Source of the DNA: Mediterraneibacter gnavus ATCC 29149
Lineage (GTDB): Bacteria > Bacillota > Clostridia > Lachnospirales > Lachnospiraceae
Assembly (NCBI RefSeq): GCF_008121495.1
Contig: NZ_CP043051.1
Location: 1,467,501-1,531,500, forward strand
Reading direction: 5' to 3'
DNA length: 64,000 bases
The number at the start of each line of letters is the position of its first letter. Within the stretch, counting starts at the first letter, position 1. The notes beneath the pieces are model-generated. The model saw only the letters and a program-made list of their open reading frames with translations, made no database searches and was not told the origin of the DNA. The translations under genes were made by a program, and so were the position numbers. Below, piece after piece: positions 45,293-56,103 of this stretch.

Positions 45293-47053
45293 ATGAAAGT
45301 TTTACTGACAGCGATCAATGCAAAGTATATACATTCCAATCTGGCGGTGTACAGTCTGCGCGCCTATGCGGGAAAATATGCACAGCAGACAGAGATTGCA
45401 GAATATACCATTAACCAGACGATGGATGATATTTTGTCTGATATTTACAGGAAAAAACCGGATATTCTATGTCTGTCCTGCTATTTATGGAATATTTTAT
45501 ATGTGGAGCAGCTGATCACAGAGATTCACAAAGTGCTGCCAAAGATGCAGATCTGGCTTGGCGGGCCGGAAGTGTCTTACAATGCAGTTTCTGTGATGGA
45601 GCAATATCCACAGGTGACAGGTGTCATGTGCGGGGAAGGAGAAGAGACCTTTCTGGAACTGATGGAATATTGGAATCAGGAGAGGGAAAGTCTGGATACG
45701 ATCAAGGGTATCGTATACCGGGAGAATGGAACCTGCCGGCAGAACCCGCCGCGCCCGGTCATGGATCTGAGTAAAGTGCCGTTTGTGTATGATCACATTG
45801 AGGATTTTCAGAATAAGATCATTTATTATGAATCCAGTCGCGGATGTCCGTTTTCCTGCAGCTATTGTCTCTCCTCGATTGATAAATGTCTCCGTTTTCG
45901 GAATCTGGAACTGGTCAAAAAGGAGCTTCAGTTTTTCATTGATCACGAAGTGCCGCAAGTGAAGTTTGTAGACCGCACCTTCAATTGTAAGCACAGTCAT
46001 TCCATGGCAATCTGGACATACTTAAAAGAGCATGACAGAGGAAAGACGAATTTCCATTTTGAGGTGGCAGCAGATCTGTTAAATGAAGAGGAGATGGAGC
46101 TGATCGCGTCCATGCGTCCGGGGCTGATCCAGCTGGAGATCGGAATCCAGTCCACCAATCCGGAGACGATCACGGAAATCCGCAGAAAGATGAACTTTGA
46201 GGAAGTAAAGCGGATTGTAAAAAGAGTGCAGGAAAAAGGAAACGTACATCAGCATCTCGACCTGATCGCCGGGTTGCCGTATGAAGATTATGAGCGTTTT
46301 GCACAGTCCTTCCGTGATGTCTATGCATTGCATCCGGAGCAGCTCCAGCTTGGATTCCTGAAGGTGTTAAAAGGTTCCTATATGCATGAAAAGACGGAAG
46401 ATTATCAGCTTTTATATCAGGATCGGCCGCCGTTTGAAGTGCTTTCTACAAAGTGGCTCTCCTATGATGACGTGATCCGTCTCAAAGGTGTGGAAGAGAT
46501 GGTGGAGGTCTATTACAACAGCGGACAGTTTGTCAATACACTTCGATTATTAGAGGAAGAGTTTACAGATACGTTTGCTTTGTATGAAAGTCTGAGCCGT
46601 TATTATGAAGAAAACGGACTGCATATGATAAATCACTCCCGAATTACAAGATATGAAGTATTATTTGCATTTATCAAAGCATGTGTAGAAAAGAATGTGG
46701 AAAACTATCGGCAGATGTTGATACTGGATCTCTATTTACGGGAAAATGTGAAAAAAAGACCGGAGTTTGCAGGTGAAGTCAGCGTTGATAAGCAAAAAGC
46801 TTCTGCATTTTATGAAAAAGAGGCAGAAGAGCGCCGGTATTTGAAGGGCTATGAAGGATATGATAAGAGACAGCTTCGGAAAATGACGCATCTGGAGCAG
46901 ATCAATGGAAATCTCTACGTGTTTGATTACCGGAACCGGAATGTTCTGACGAATCAGGCAAGCGTATTTTGGGTAGAAGGAGGAGACGAGGCATACCCAT
47001 CCGGGCATCCAACACATGCCTGCGGCGGGCAGACTTCGTCTGATCATGTATGA
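45293..47053 (+). CDS. B12-binding domain radical SAM protein with DUF4080
   Basis: This 586-residue protein has an N-terminal cobalamin-binding-like domain (MKVLLTAINAKYIHSNLAVY, LSCYLWN), a radical SAM core with SRGCPFSCSYC (CX3CX2C) and a C-terminal DUF4080 region. Its substrate is unknown; such proteins are often methyltransferases. GGAGG precedes the ATG at 45293. The gene overlaps nth by 4 bases. Confidence 0.85.
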   Translation: MKVLLTAINAKYIHSNLAVYSLRAYAGKYAQQTEIAEYTINQTMDDILSDIYRKKPDILCLSCYLWNILYVEQLITEIHKVLPKMQIWLGGPEVSYNAVSVMEQYPQVTGVMCGEGEETFLELMEYWNQERESLDTIKGIVYRENGTCRQNPPRPVMDLSKVPFVYDHIEDFQNKIIYYESSRGCPFSCSYCLSSIDKCLRFRNLELVKKELQFFIDHEVPQVKFVDRTFNCKHSHSMAIWTYLKEHDRGKTNFHFEVAADLLNEEEMELIASMRPGLIQLEIGIQSTNPETITEIRRKMNFEEVKRIVKRVQEKGNVHQHLDLIAGLPYEDYERFAQSFRDVYALHPEQLQLGFLKVLKGSYMHEKTEDYQLLYQDRPPFEVLSTKWLSYDDVIRLKGVEEMVEVYYNSGQFVNTLRLLEEEFTDTFALYESLSRYYEENGLHMINHSRITRYEVLFAFIKACVEKNVENYRQMLILDLYLRENVKKRPEFAGEVSVDKQKASAFYEKEAEERRYLKGYEGYDKRQLRKMTHLEQINGNLYVFDYRNRNVLTNQASVFWVEGGDEAYPSGHPTHACGGQTSSDHV

Positions 47054-47676
47054 AAAAACGGACAAAAGAAATTTTAGCGATTCTGGATGAGCAGTATGGA
47101 CGGGAGTACGTCTGTTATCTGAATTATGAGACACCGTGGCAGCTTCTGATTGCAACCATGCTGAGTGCACAGTGTACGGATGCAAGAGTAAATATTGTGA
47201 CGGCAGATCTGTTTCAGAAATATGATACACTGGAGAAGTTTGCCAATGCGGATTTAAAAGAGCTGGAACAAGATATCAAGCCGACCGGATTCTACCACAA
47301 TAAGGCGAAAAATATCATTGCCTGTACCAGAGATCTGCTGTACAGATTCGGTGGTGAAGTGCCTAGGAGTCTGGAGGATCTGACTTCTCTGGCAGGTGTC
47401 GGGCGAAAGACGGCGAATGTGATCCGGGGAAACATCTATCATGATCCGAGTGTGGTGGTAGATACACATGTAAAACGGATATCCAGACGCCTTGGCCTGA
47501 CAAAAAACGAAGATCCGGAAAAGATTGAAACGGATCTGATGAAAGAACTGCCAAAAGATCACTGGATCTTATATAATATTCAGATCATTACTTTCGGACG
47601 GTCGATTTGTACGGCAAGAAGTCCAAAATGTGAGCAGTGCTTCTTGCAAAAATACTGCAAAGAGTTTAAAATGTAA
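47050..47676 (+). CDS. nth: Endonuclease III
   Basis: This 208-residue base-excision repair glycosylase/AP lyase removes oxidised pyrimidines. It has the HhH motif LAGVGRKTANV with the catalytic Lys, the catalytic Asp in VVDTHV, and the C-terminal 4Fe-4S cluster C-X6-C-X2-C-X5-C (CTARSPKCEQCFLQKYC). ATG overlaps the stop of the radical SAM gene, so the two are coupled. Confidence 0.95.
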   Translation: MKKRTKEILAILDEQYGREYVCYLNYETPWQLLIATMLSAQCTDARVNIVTADLFQKYDTLEKFANADLKELEQDIKPTGFYHNKAKNIIACTRDLLYRFGGEVPRSLEDLTSLAGVGRKTANVIRGNIYHDPSVVVDTHVKRISRRLGLTKNEDPEKIETDLMKELPKDHWILYNIQIITFGRSICTARSPKCEQCFLQKYCKEFKM

Positions 47677-47682
47677 CCTAAA

Positions 47683-47697
47683 ATACCCATTGGGTAT
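47683..47697 (+). promoter_or_regulatory. Perfect palindrome before the small membrane protein
   Basis: ATACCCATTGGGTAT: seven bases on each side of a central T, between nth and the 33-residue gene. It resembles operators of the CsoR/RcnR/FrmR group (ATACCC..GGGTAT), but no such regulator lies in the window. Confidence 0.5.
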
Positions 47698-47720
47698 GAG
47701 AATTTAAAGAGGTGAAAACA

Positions 47721-47822
47721 GTGGATTTTAATGATAAAAGAGTCAAAAGAGTGATTGCGATCGGAGCGCTGGTACTGGTCGTTGCGATGATCGCGACGAT
47801 GATCCTGCCATATCTGGTATAG
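47721..47822 (+). CDS. 33-residue single-pass membrane protein
   Basis: This short GTG-started frame encodes a charged N-terminus (DFNDKRVKR) and one membrane helix (VIAIGALVLVVAMIATMILP). GAGGTG lies 7 bases upstream. The size and layout resemble Prli42-like small proteins that anchor stressosomes, but I cannot show homology. It lies between nth and a HypE-like gene. Its reality rests on the ribosome-binding site and the clean hydrophobic helix. Confidence 0.6.
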   Translation: MDFNDKRVKRVIAIGALVLVVAMIATMILPYLV

Positions 47823-47873
47823 AAAAGTGGCTGTTGCGAACAGGAACATAGAGGGTTAAGGGAGACGGAAACG

Positions 47874-48911
47874 ATGAAAGTTGGAAATGTATCACAGACA
47901 GTTTTAAAACGTTCTGTACTGAAACAACTGCATACAAAAAGAAAAGAGATTCTGACAGACCTTTCGGTGGAAGAGATGTGTACTGCGGTACAGATCAGGG
48001 ACACAGAAGATGTGGTCTTTGCTTCGGCTGTAGTTTCTGGAAATTCCAAAAATATCGGGGTATATGCGATCATGCGTGCCGTGTTGGATCTGGAGACAAG
48101 GGGGGCTTCGGCAATTGGTGTTTCGGTACAGGTGATTCTGCCAACATATGCTTATGAGTCGCGGTTAAAAGAGATGTTCCGCTGTATGGAAGAACGGTGT
48201 GCATCCTGGGGGATTGCAATAACATGTGCAAAGGCAGAGACCAGTCCTGCAGTGAGCCAGTCCGTGGTATCGGTGACTGCGGCAGGAAGTGTGGAAAAAG
48301 GACAGCTGCGTACGCTTGCTCAGGCGGAGCCGAATCAGGAAATCGTACTTTGTGGTTCGATCGCAGCAGAAGGCGTACTGCGTATTTTCGATGAGAAGAG
48401 AGAAGAGCTTTCAAAGCGGTTTGTTCCGGCATTTATGCGTCAGATCCAGGGGATAGAATCAGAACTGGAGGTTTTCCATGCGCTTCGCAGTGTGAAGCAG
48501 GAAAATACACCAAAAGGGGAACCACTGGTGACTGCAATGCAGCAGATTGGAAGCGGTGGAATCCTGGCGTCTCTCTGGGAACTGACAGAGGCGGCAAATG
48601 TGGGAATGCAGATTGAAATGTCCCGGATTTCAATTCGGCAGGAATGTGTGGAAGTCTGTGAATATTATCACCTGAATCCGTATCAGATGACTTCCGCAGG
48701 AACGGTTCTGATGGTTACCAGAGACGGCAATGCTCTTGTGCGGTGTCTGGAAGAGAGTGGGGCACGAGCCAGTGTGCTTGGGGTTACAACGGCAGATCAT
48801 GCAAAAGTAATCACAAGCGGAGACGAAGTGCGTTATCTGGACAGACCTGCTCCGGATGAATTGATGCGCTGGTGGGAAGAGCAGGCACAAAAAGAGGTAA
48901 GATCAGAATAA
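47874..48911 (+). CDS. AIR synthase-related protein, HypE-like
   Basis: This 345-residue protein has the PurM/HypE fold: an ATP-binding N-terminal half (AVVSGNSKNIGVYAIMRAVLDLETRGASAIGVSVQVILP) and an AIRS-C domain (QQIGSGGILASLWELTEAANVG, the C-terminal VLMVTRDGNAL). HypE matures [NiFe]-hydrogenase, but this protein lacks an obvious HypE C-terminal cysteine and has no hypABCDF neighbours. It may be a different ATP-dependent enzyme. It is followed by an Lrp regulator and an aminotransferase, so an amino acid-linked role is possible. Confidence 0.7.
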   Translation: MKVGNVSQTVLKRSVLKQLHTKRKEILTDLSVEEMCTAVQIRDTEDVVFASAVVSGNSKNIGVYAIMRAVLDLETRGASAIGVSVQVILPTYAYESRLKEMFRCMEERCASWGIAITCAKAETSPAVSQSVVSVTAAGSVEKGQLRTLAQAEPNQEIVLCGSIAAEGVLRIFDEKREELSKRFVPAFMRQIQGIESELEVFHALRSVKQENTPKGEPLVTAMQQIGSGGILASLWELTEAANVGMQIEMSRISIRQECVEVCEYYHLNPYQMTSAGTVLMVTRDGNALVRCLEESGARASVLGVTTADHAKVITSGDEVRYLDRPAPDELMRWWEEQAQKEVRSE

Positions 48912-48925
48912 GGAGAATAAAAACG

Positions 48926-49426
48926 ATGGAAAAGCGAGAATTGATCCGAAAAGAAATTTTATACTATATAGAGAAAAACAGCAGAGCCAATCTTGGAGAA
49001 CTGGCAGTACTGCTTGGAACAGATGAGGTGACAGTTGCCAATGAGATTGCAGAGATGGAGAAAGACAAAGTAATCTGTGGATATCACACGCTGATCGACT
49101 GGGACAAAGCAGGTGTGGAGCTTGTGACAGCATTGATCGAAGTGCGTATGACACCGCAGAGAAGTCAGGGATTTGACAAGATTGCAGAGCGCATCTGCAA
49201 CTATCCGGAGGTACATGCAGTGTATCTGATTTCCGGCGGCTATGACCTTCTGGTTTCTCTGGAAGGAAAGACTTTAAAAGAAGTGTCGCAGTTTGTTTCA
49301 GAAAAACTTTCTACTCTGGATTCAGTGATCAGTACAGCGACTCATTTTATTTTGAAGAAATATAAAGACCACGGAACGATCCTTTCTTCAAAAAGTGAGT
49401 CAGAAAGGATGCTGGTGACACCGTAA
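48926..49426 (+). CDS. Lrp/AsnC family transcriptional regulator
   Basis: This 166-residue protein has an N-terminal helix-turn-helix (GELAVLLGTDEVTVANEIAEM) and a C-terminal RAM ligand-binding domain (VHAVYLISGGYDLLVSLEG). It should sense an amino acid. AAGGAG lies 9 bases before the ATG at 48926. Its stop overlaps the ATG of the aminotransferase (TAATG), so it probably controls or is controlled with that enzyme. Confidence 0.88.
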   Translation: MEKRELIRKEILYYIEKNSRANLGELAVLLGTDEVTVANEIAEMEKDKVICGYHTLIDWDKAGVELVTALIEVRMTPQRSQGFDKIAERICNYPEVHAVYLISGGYDLLVSLEGKTLKEVSQFVSEKLSTLDSVISTATHFILKKYKDHGTILSSKSESERMLVTP

Positions 49427-50607
49427 TGAGAAATCCATTATCAAAAAAGATCGTAGAGATCCAGCCGTCCGGCATCCGTAAATTTTTTGACGTGGCAAAT
49501 GAGATGAAGGATGCGATTTCTCTGGGTGTTGGAGAACCGGATTTTGATACGCCGTGGAGAATCCGTGAGGAAGGCATTTTTTCTCTGGAAAAGGGACGTA
49601 CATTTTATACATCCAATGCAGGACTCAAAGAACTAAGAGAAGAGATCTGCAGCTATCTGGAGCGGAAAATCGGAGTATCTTATGATCCGATGCAAGAGAC
49701 CATGGTGACAGTCGGCGGAAGTGAGGCCATTGATGTGGCACTTCGCTGTATGCTGGATCCGGGAGATGAGGTTCTGATTCCGCAGCCGAGTTATGTATCA
49801 TATCTTCCATGTACGATCATGGCAGATGGCGTGCCTGTGATCATTCCGCTTCAGTACGAAAATGAATTTAAGCTGACAGTGGAGGATCTGAAAAAAGCAG
49901 TGACGCCGAAGACAAAAGTTCTGGTGATGCCGTTTCCGAACAATCCGACCGGATCGATCATGACAAAAGCAGATCTGGAGCCGGTGGCAGAGTTTATCAA
50001 AGAGCATGACCTGTACGTGCTCTCCGATGAGATCTATTCGGAATTAAGTTATCAGGGAGATCACGTTTCAATTGCAGCTCTGCCGGGGATGAGGGAGAGA
50101 ACGATTGTGATCAACGGATTTTCCAAAGGCTTTGCCATGACAGGATGGCGTCTGGGATATTGCTGCGGACCAAAGCTGATCATTGAGCAGATGGTAAAGC
50201 TGCATCAGTATGCCATTATGTGTGCGCCGACAAACAGTCAGTATGCAGCGATCGAGGGACTGCGCCACTGCGGAGATGAAGTAGAGGAAATGAGAAAATC
50301 CTACAATCAGAGAAGGCGTTTCCTGATGCATGAATTCAAAAGAATGGGACTGGAATGTTTTGAGCCGTTCGGAGCTTTTTACGTGTTCCCGAATATCAGT
50401 GAATTCGGCATGACTTCGGAAGAATTTGCAACCCGCTTTTTGATGGAAGAAAAAGTTGCAGTCGTACCGGGAACTGCATTTGGAGAGTGTGGAGAGGGAT
50501 TCTTGCGTATTTCCTATGCATATTCTCTGGAAGATCTGAAGGTGGCGCTGGGAAGACTGGAGCGCTTTATTGAAAAACTGAGAAATGAGGATAAAGCATC
50601 ATGTTAA
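49426..50607 (+). CDS. PLP-dependent aminotransferase, class I/II
   Basis: This 393-residue fold-type I aminotransferase has the PLP Lys in NGFSKGFAMTGWRLG, the substrate segment PNNPTG, and LSDEIYSELSY. It resembles the aspartate/aromatic group (PatA-like). The substrate is not fixed. It is coupled to the Lrp regulator upstream and overlaps trmL by 7 bases. Confidence 0.9.
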   Translation: MRNPLSKKIVEIQPSGIRKFFDVANEMKDAISLGVGEPDFDTPWRIREEGIFSLEKGRTFYTSNAGLKELREEICSYLERKIGVSYDPMQETMVTVGGSEAIDVALRCMLDPGDEVLIPQPSYVSYLPCTIMADGVPVIIPLQYENEFKLTVEDLKKAVTPKTKVLVMPFPNNPTGSIMTKADLEPVAEFIKEHDLYVLSDEIYSELSYQGDHVSIAALPGMRERTIVINGFSKGFAMTGWRLGYCCGPKLIIEQMVKLHQYAIMCAPTNSQYAAIEGLRHCGDEVEEMRKSYNQRRRFLMHEFKRMGLECFEPFGAFYVFPNISEFGMTSEEFATRFLMEEKVAVVPGTAFGECGEGFLRISYAYSLEDLKVALGRLERFIEKLRNEDKASC

Positions 50608-51101
50608 ATATCGTGTTACATGAGCCGGAGATCCCGGCAAATACAGGAAATATCGGAAGAACCTGTGTTGCTACGAATACCAGACTGCATCTGATCGAGC
50701 CGCTGGGATTTCGTCTCAACGAGAAAGCATTAAAGCGTGCGGGGATGGATTACTGGGCAGATCTGGACGTAAGAACGTACATCAATTTTGAGGATTTTCT
50801 GGAGAAGAATCCGGGAGCAAAAATCTACATGGCGACAACAAAGGCTCCGAAAGTCTATACGGAAGTACAGTATGAGCCGGACTGCTATATCATGTTTGGA
50901 AAAGAGAGCGCCGGCATTCCGGAAGAGATTCTTGTGAACCATAAAGAGGACTGCGTGCGGATTCCCATGGTGGGAGACATCCGGTCTTTAAATCTTGGAA
51001 ATTCAGTTGCCATTATTTTGTATGAAGCACTTCGCCAGCAGAATTTTGCGCATATGAATCTGGAAGGACATCTGCATGAGCTGAGCTGGGAACAGCAATA
51101 G
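50601..51101 (+). CDS. trmL: tRNA (cytidine/uridine-34-2'-O)-methyltransferase
   Basis: This 166-residue SPOUT methyltransferase methylates the ribose at wobble position 34 of tRNA-Leu using SAM. It has the EPEIPANTGNIGRTC start, FGKESAGIPEE and the knot segment IPMVGDIRSLNLGNSVAIILYE. It overlaps the aminotransferase gene. A terminator follows. Confidence 0.92.
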   Translation: MLNIVLHEPEIPANTGNIGRTCVATNTRLHLIEPLGFRLNEKALKRAGMDYWADLDVRTYINFEDFLEKNPGAKIYMATTKAPKVYTEVQYEPDCYIMFGKESAGIPEEILVNHKEDCVRIPMVGDIRSLNLGNSVAIILYEALRQQNFAHMNLEGHLHELSWEQQ

Positions 51102-51122
51102 AATGAAATAGAGAAAATCAGG

Positions 51123-51166
51123 AAAAAATGGTCTTATATGCAATGATGCAGTAAGATCATTTTTTT
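51123..51166. terminator. Rho-independent terminator
   Basis: AAAAAATGGTCTTA and TAAGATCATTTTTT form the stem (one G-U pair), with an inner TGCA pair; A/T runs on both sides. Confidence 0.82.
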
Positions 51167-51177
51167 CAATGTAAATC

Positions 51178-51206
51178 TGGACATCTCTTGCTTGTTGTAG
51201 TATAAT
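51178..51206 (+). promoter_or_regulatory. Promoter of the PfkB sugar kinase gene
   Basis: TGGACA (51178-51183), 17 bases, TATAAT (51201-51206). Two operator-like repeats follow directly. Confidence 0.78.
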
Positions 51207-51217
51207 TCAAATAAACA

Positions 51218-51254
51218 GTTCCACAATATAAAAACCAGTTTCACAATATGAAAC
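51218..51254 (+). promoter_or_regulatory. Tandem IclR/KdgR-like operators
   Basis: GTTTCACAATATGAAAC (51238-51254) is a perfect 6-5-6 palindrome. An imperfect copy, GTTCCACAATATAAAAA (51218-51234), lies 20 bases before it, two helical turns away. Position just downstream of the -10 box fits repression. The regulator class is inferred from site shape. Confidence 0.6.
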
Positions 51255-51290
51255 TAAAATCGATAGGAAAGAATGTCAGGAGGAATCAAG

Positions 51291-52316
51291 ATGGGAAACA
51301 ACAGATTTGATTTATTATCATTAGGTGAGATTTTGTTGAGATTATCCCCGCCGGATAATGAAAGGATCGTCAGTGGGGAGACATTCCAGAAGCAGGTTGG
51401 CGGTGCAGAGCTCAATGTCGTGTCGGGAGTTTCGATTCTGGGGCTTCGCACAGGCGTTGTCTCCAAGCTGCCGGACAATGCACTCGGAATCTATGCAAAA
51501 GATAAGGTACGTTTCTGCGGAGTAAGCGATGATTTTCTGGTATATGATGACAGTCAGGATGCCCGTCTCGGGATTTACTACTATGAGAATGGTGCTTATC
51601 CGAGAAAGCCGGGAGTGGTGTATGACAGAAGACACACTTCTTTTGACAAGATCAGTCTGGAAGAACTGCCAAAGGAGATGTTCCAGAGCACCAGATGTTT
51701 CCACACAAGCGGGATCACACTGGCATTGAGTGAAAATATCCGCCGTACTGCCATCGAGATGATCAAACGATTTAAGGAAAACGGTACACTGATTTCGTTT
51801 GATGTGAATTTCCGTGGAAATCTCTGGACAGGACCGGAGGCGAAAGCATGTATTGAAGAGATTCTTCCGTATGTGGATATCTTTTTCTGCTCAGAAGAGA
51901 CCGCAAGGCTGACATTCTTAAAAGAAGGCGATGCGAAGCGTATCATGAAGAGCTTCACACAGGAATATCCGATCTCTGTGGTGGCTTCTACACAGAGAAT
52001 CGTACACAGTCCGAAAAAGCATACGTTCGGTTCAGTAATCTACAGTGCGAAAGAGGATTGCTATTACGAAGAGGAGCCATATCGCAACATTGAAGTCGTA
52101 GACCGGATTGGAAGCGGAGATGCGTATGTATCGGGGGCGTTATACGGACTTCTTGCGTATGATTTTGACTGTCAGAAAGCATTGGAGTATGGGAATGCGG
52201 CAGGAGCAGTGAAGAATACGATCAAAGGAGATCTTCCATCCTGCAGTAAAAGAGAGATGGATGCAATCATTCGAAATCACAAGCATGTAGGACCGGAACT
52301 GGAAATGGACAGATAA
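51291..52316 (+). CDS. PfkB family sugar kinase, KdgK-like
   Basis: This 341-residue kinase belongs to the ribokinase family, with VGGAELNVVSGVSILG near the N-terminus and the catalytic Asp in VDRIGSGDAYVSGALYG. The best guess is 2-keto-3-deoxygluconate kinase, in line with the KdgR-like operators upstream; fructokinase is the alternative. AGGAGG precedes the ATG at 51291. It stands alone between terminators. Confidence 0.82.
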   Translation: MGNNRFDLLSLGEILLRLSPPDNERIVSGETFQKQVGGAELNVVSGVSILGLRTGVVSKLPDNALGIYAKDKVRFCGVSDDFLVYDDSQDARLGIYYYENGAYPRKPGVVYDRRHTSFDKISLEELPKEMFQSTRCFHTSGITLALSENIRRTAIEMIKRFKENGTLISFDVNFRGNLWTGPEAKACIEEILPYVDIFFCSEETARLTFLKEGDAKRIMKSFTQEYPISVVASTQRIVHSPKKHTFGSVIYSAKEDCYYEEEPYRNIEVVDRIGSGDAYVSGALYGLLAYDFDCQKALEYGNAAGAVKNTIKGDLPSCSKREMDAIIRNHKHVGPELEMDR

Positions 52317-52366
52317 AAAACAGGACAGACATTCTTTTTATTTGGAGAATGCCTGTCCTGTTTTTT
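52315..52366 (+). terminator. Rho-independent terminator
   Basis: AAAAAACAGGACAG and CTGTCCTGTTTTTT form the outer stem; CATTCT and AGAATG pair inside. Confidence 0.9.
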
Positions 52367-52472
52367 GTGAATACTAATGTAGATGTGTGCAGTTTGCAGC
52401 ACGAGAAGAAAACAGCATATTTTATGAAGATTTCGAAATTAACAGAAAAATAGAATGATATGGATTTATATT

Positions 52473-52500
52473 TTGACATTATTACATTTTGCGGTATAAT
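52473..52500 (+). promoter_or_regulatory. Promoter of the V-type ATPase operon
   Basis: TTGACA (52473-52478), 16 bases, TATAAT (52495-52500): near-perfect consensus boxes, about 75 bases before the first gene. The stretch 52367-52472 shows no gene. Confidence 0.85.
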
Positions 52501-52574
52501 GACATTAAGTTCATGCGCAATGCATAGAATAGTTGCATTGTAATGGGGAAGTAAAGGAAGGTGGTGAAGAATCG

Positions 52575-52886
52575 ATGGTGGAAGAAACAATCAAAGCAAT
52601 CCGTGAAACCGAAGCAGCGGCAGATGTGATTGTAAAAGAAGCTGGGGAAAAAAGCCAGAAGATTCTGGAAGATGCCAGACAAGAGGCAGAACGTATGATC
52701 AAATCCCAGGAAGAAACACACCGGATTTCTGCACAGGATGCGATGCAGGATGCCAGAGAAAAAGCTAGGGTATTTCAGGAAGAGGCCCGTGTGCAGACAG
52801 AGAAAGAAATCAAGGTGTTAAAGGAGTTTGCTGTCCAGAAAGAAGCGGAGGCAGTGAGTGCAGTGATTTCTCAGTTAGTGTTGTGA
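52575..52886 (+). CDS. ntpF: V-type ATPase subunit G/H (peripheral stalk)
   Basis: This 103-residue protein is almost wholly a charged coiled coil rich in Glu, Ala and Gln, as expected for the peripheral stalk subunit that pairs with subunit E and meets subunit I. The start at 52575 (MVEETIKAIRETEAAAD) follows AAGGTGGTGA. It is the first gene of the operon; subunit I follows after 29 bases. Confidence 0.85.
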   Translation: MVEETIKAIRETEAAADVIVKEAGEKSQKILEDARQEAERMIKSQEETHRISAQDAMQDAREKARVFQEEARVQTEKEIKVLKEFAVQKEAEAVSAVISQLVL

Positions 52887-52915
52887 AAAGAAATTAAAAA
52901 AGGAGGGAGTGCACT

Positions 52916-55416
<2,501 letters not shown>

Positions 55417-55456
55417 ATGAGTGAGCCAAAGTGAACGAAAAAGGAGAGCATGAAGG

Positions 55457-56050
55457 ATGAGTGGATTAGAGAATATGAAACGTCAGATTCTGGACGAAGC
55501 GAATCACTCAGCGGAAGAACAGATCTCGAAAGCCAGGACAAAGGCGGAAGAGATTTTAAGAGAAGCAAGAGAGCAGATGGAGGAACAGAGCGCAGTCATG
55601 GCTAAAAAGTCGGAAGACGAGACAAAAGACTATGCACAGCGCATTGCATCTTCCAGTGAAATGCAGAGAAAGCAGGCTCTTCTGCAGGCAAAACAGGAAG
55701 TGATACAGGAGGTTCTTAACAAGGCATATCAGCAGGTACTGCATTTGGAACCGGAATCATACTTTGAGATGCTTCAGAAGCTGCTGGAAACATATGCACT
55801 TCCGCAGGAGGGAACAATCTATTTTTCTGCTGCGGATCTTGCGCGTATGCCGCAGAAATTTGAGGACGTGATTGAACAGACGGCACAGAAAAAAGGCGGT
55901 CATCTTGTGGTTTCGAAAGAACCGAAGGATATGGACGGCGGATTTGTGCTGGTTTATGGCGGGATTGAAGAAAATTGTACGATCAGGGCAATGTTCCACA
56001 CAAAGCAGGATGAATTGTCGGATGTTGTACAGAAAATATTATTTGTATAG
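55457..56050 (+). CDS. ntpE: V-type ATPase subunit E (peripheral stalk)
   Basis: This 197-residue protein has a long N-terminal helix (about 1-90, rich in Glu, Lys and Ala) and a compact C-terminal domain (GGHLVVSKEPKDMDGGFVLVYGGIEENCT) that caps the catalytic head. It pairs with subunit G/H. AAGGAGAGCATGAAGG lies before the ATG. Confidence 0.9.
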   Translation: MSGLENMKRQILDEANHSAEEQISKARTKAEEILREAREQMEEQSAVMAKKSEDETKDYAQRIASSSEMQRKQALLQAKQEVIQEVLNKAYQQVLHLEPESYFEMLQKLLETYALPQEGTIYFSAADLARMPQKFEDVIEQTAQKKGGHLVVSKEPKDMDGGFVLVYGGIEENCTIRAMFHTKQDELSDVVQKILFV

Positions 56051-56103
56051 AGCGCAGCCGTTTTTTGCAGGCAGCAAAAGAAAGCGAGAAGGAGGGATTC
56101 GTC

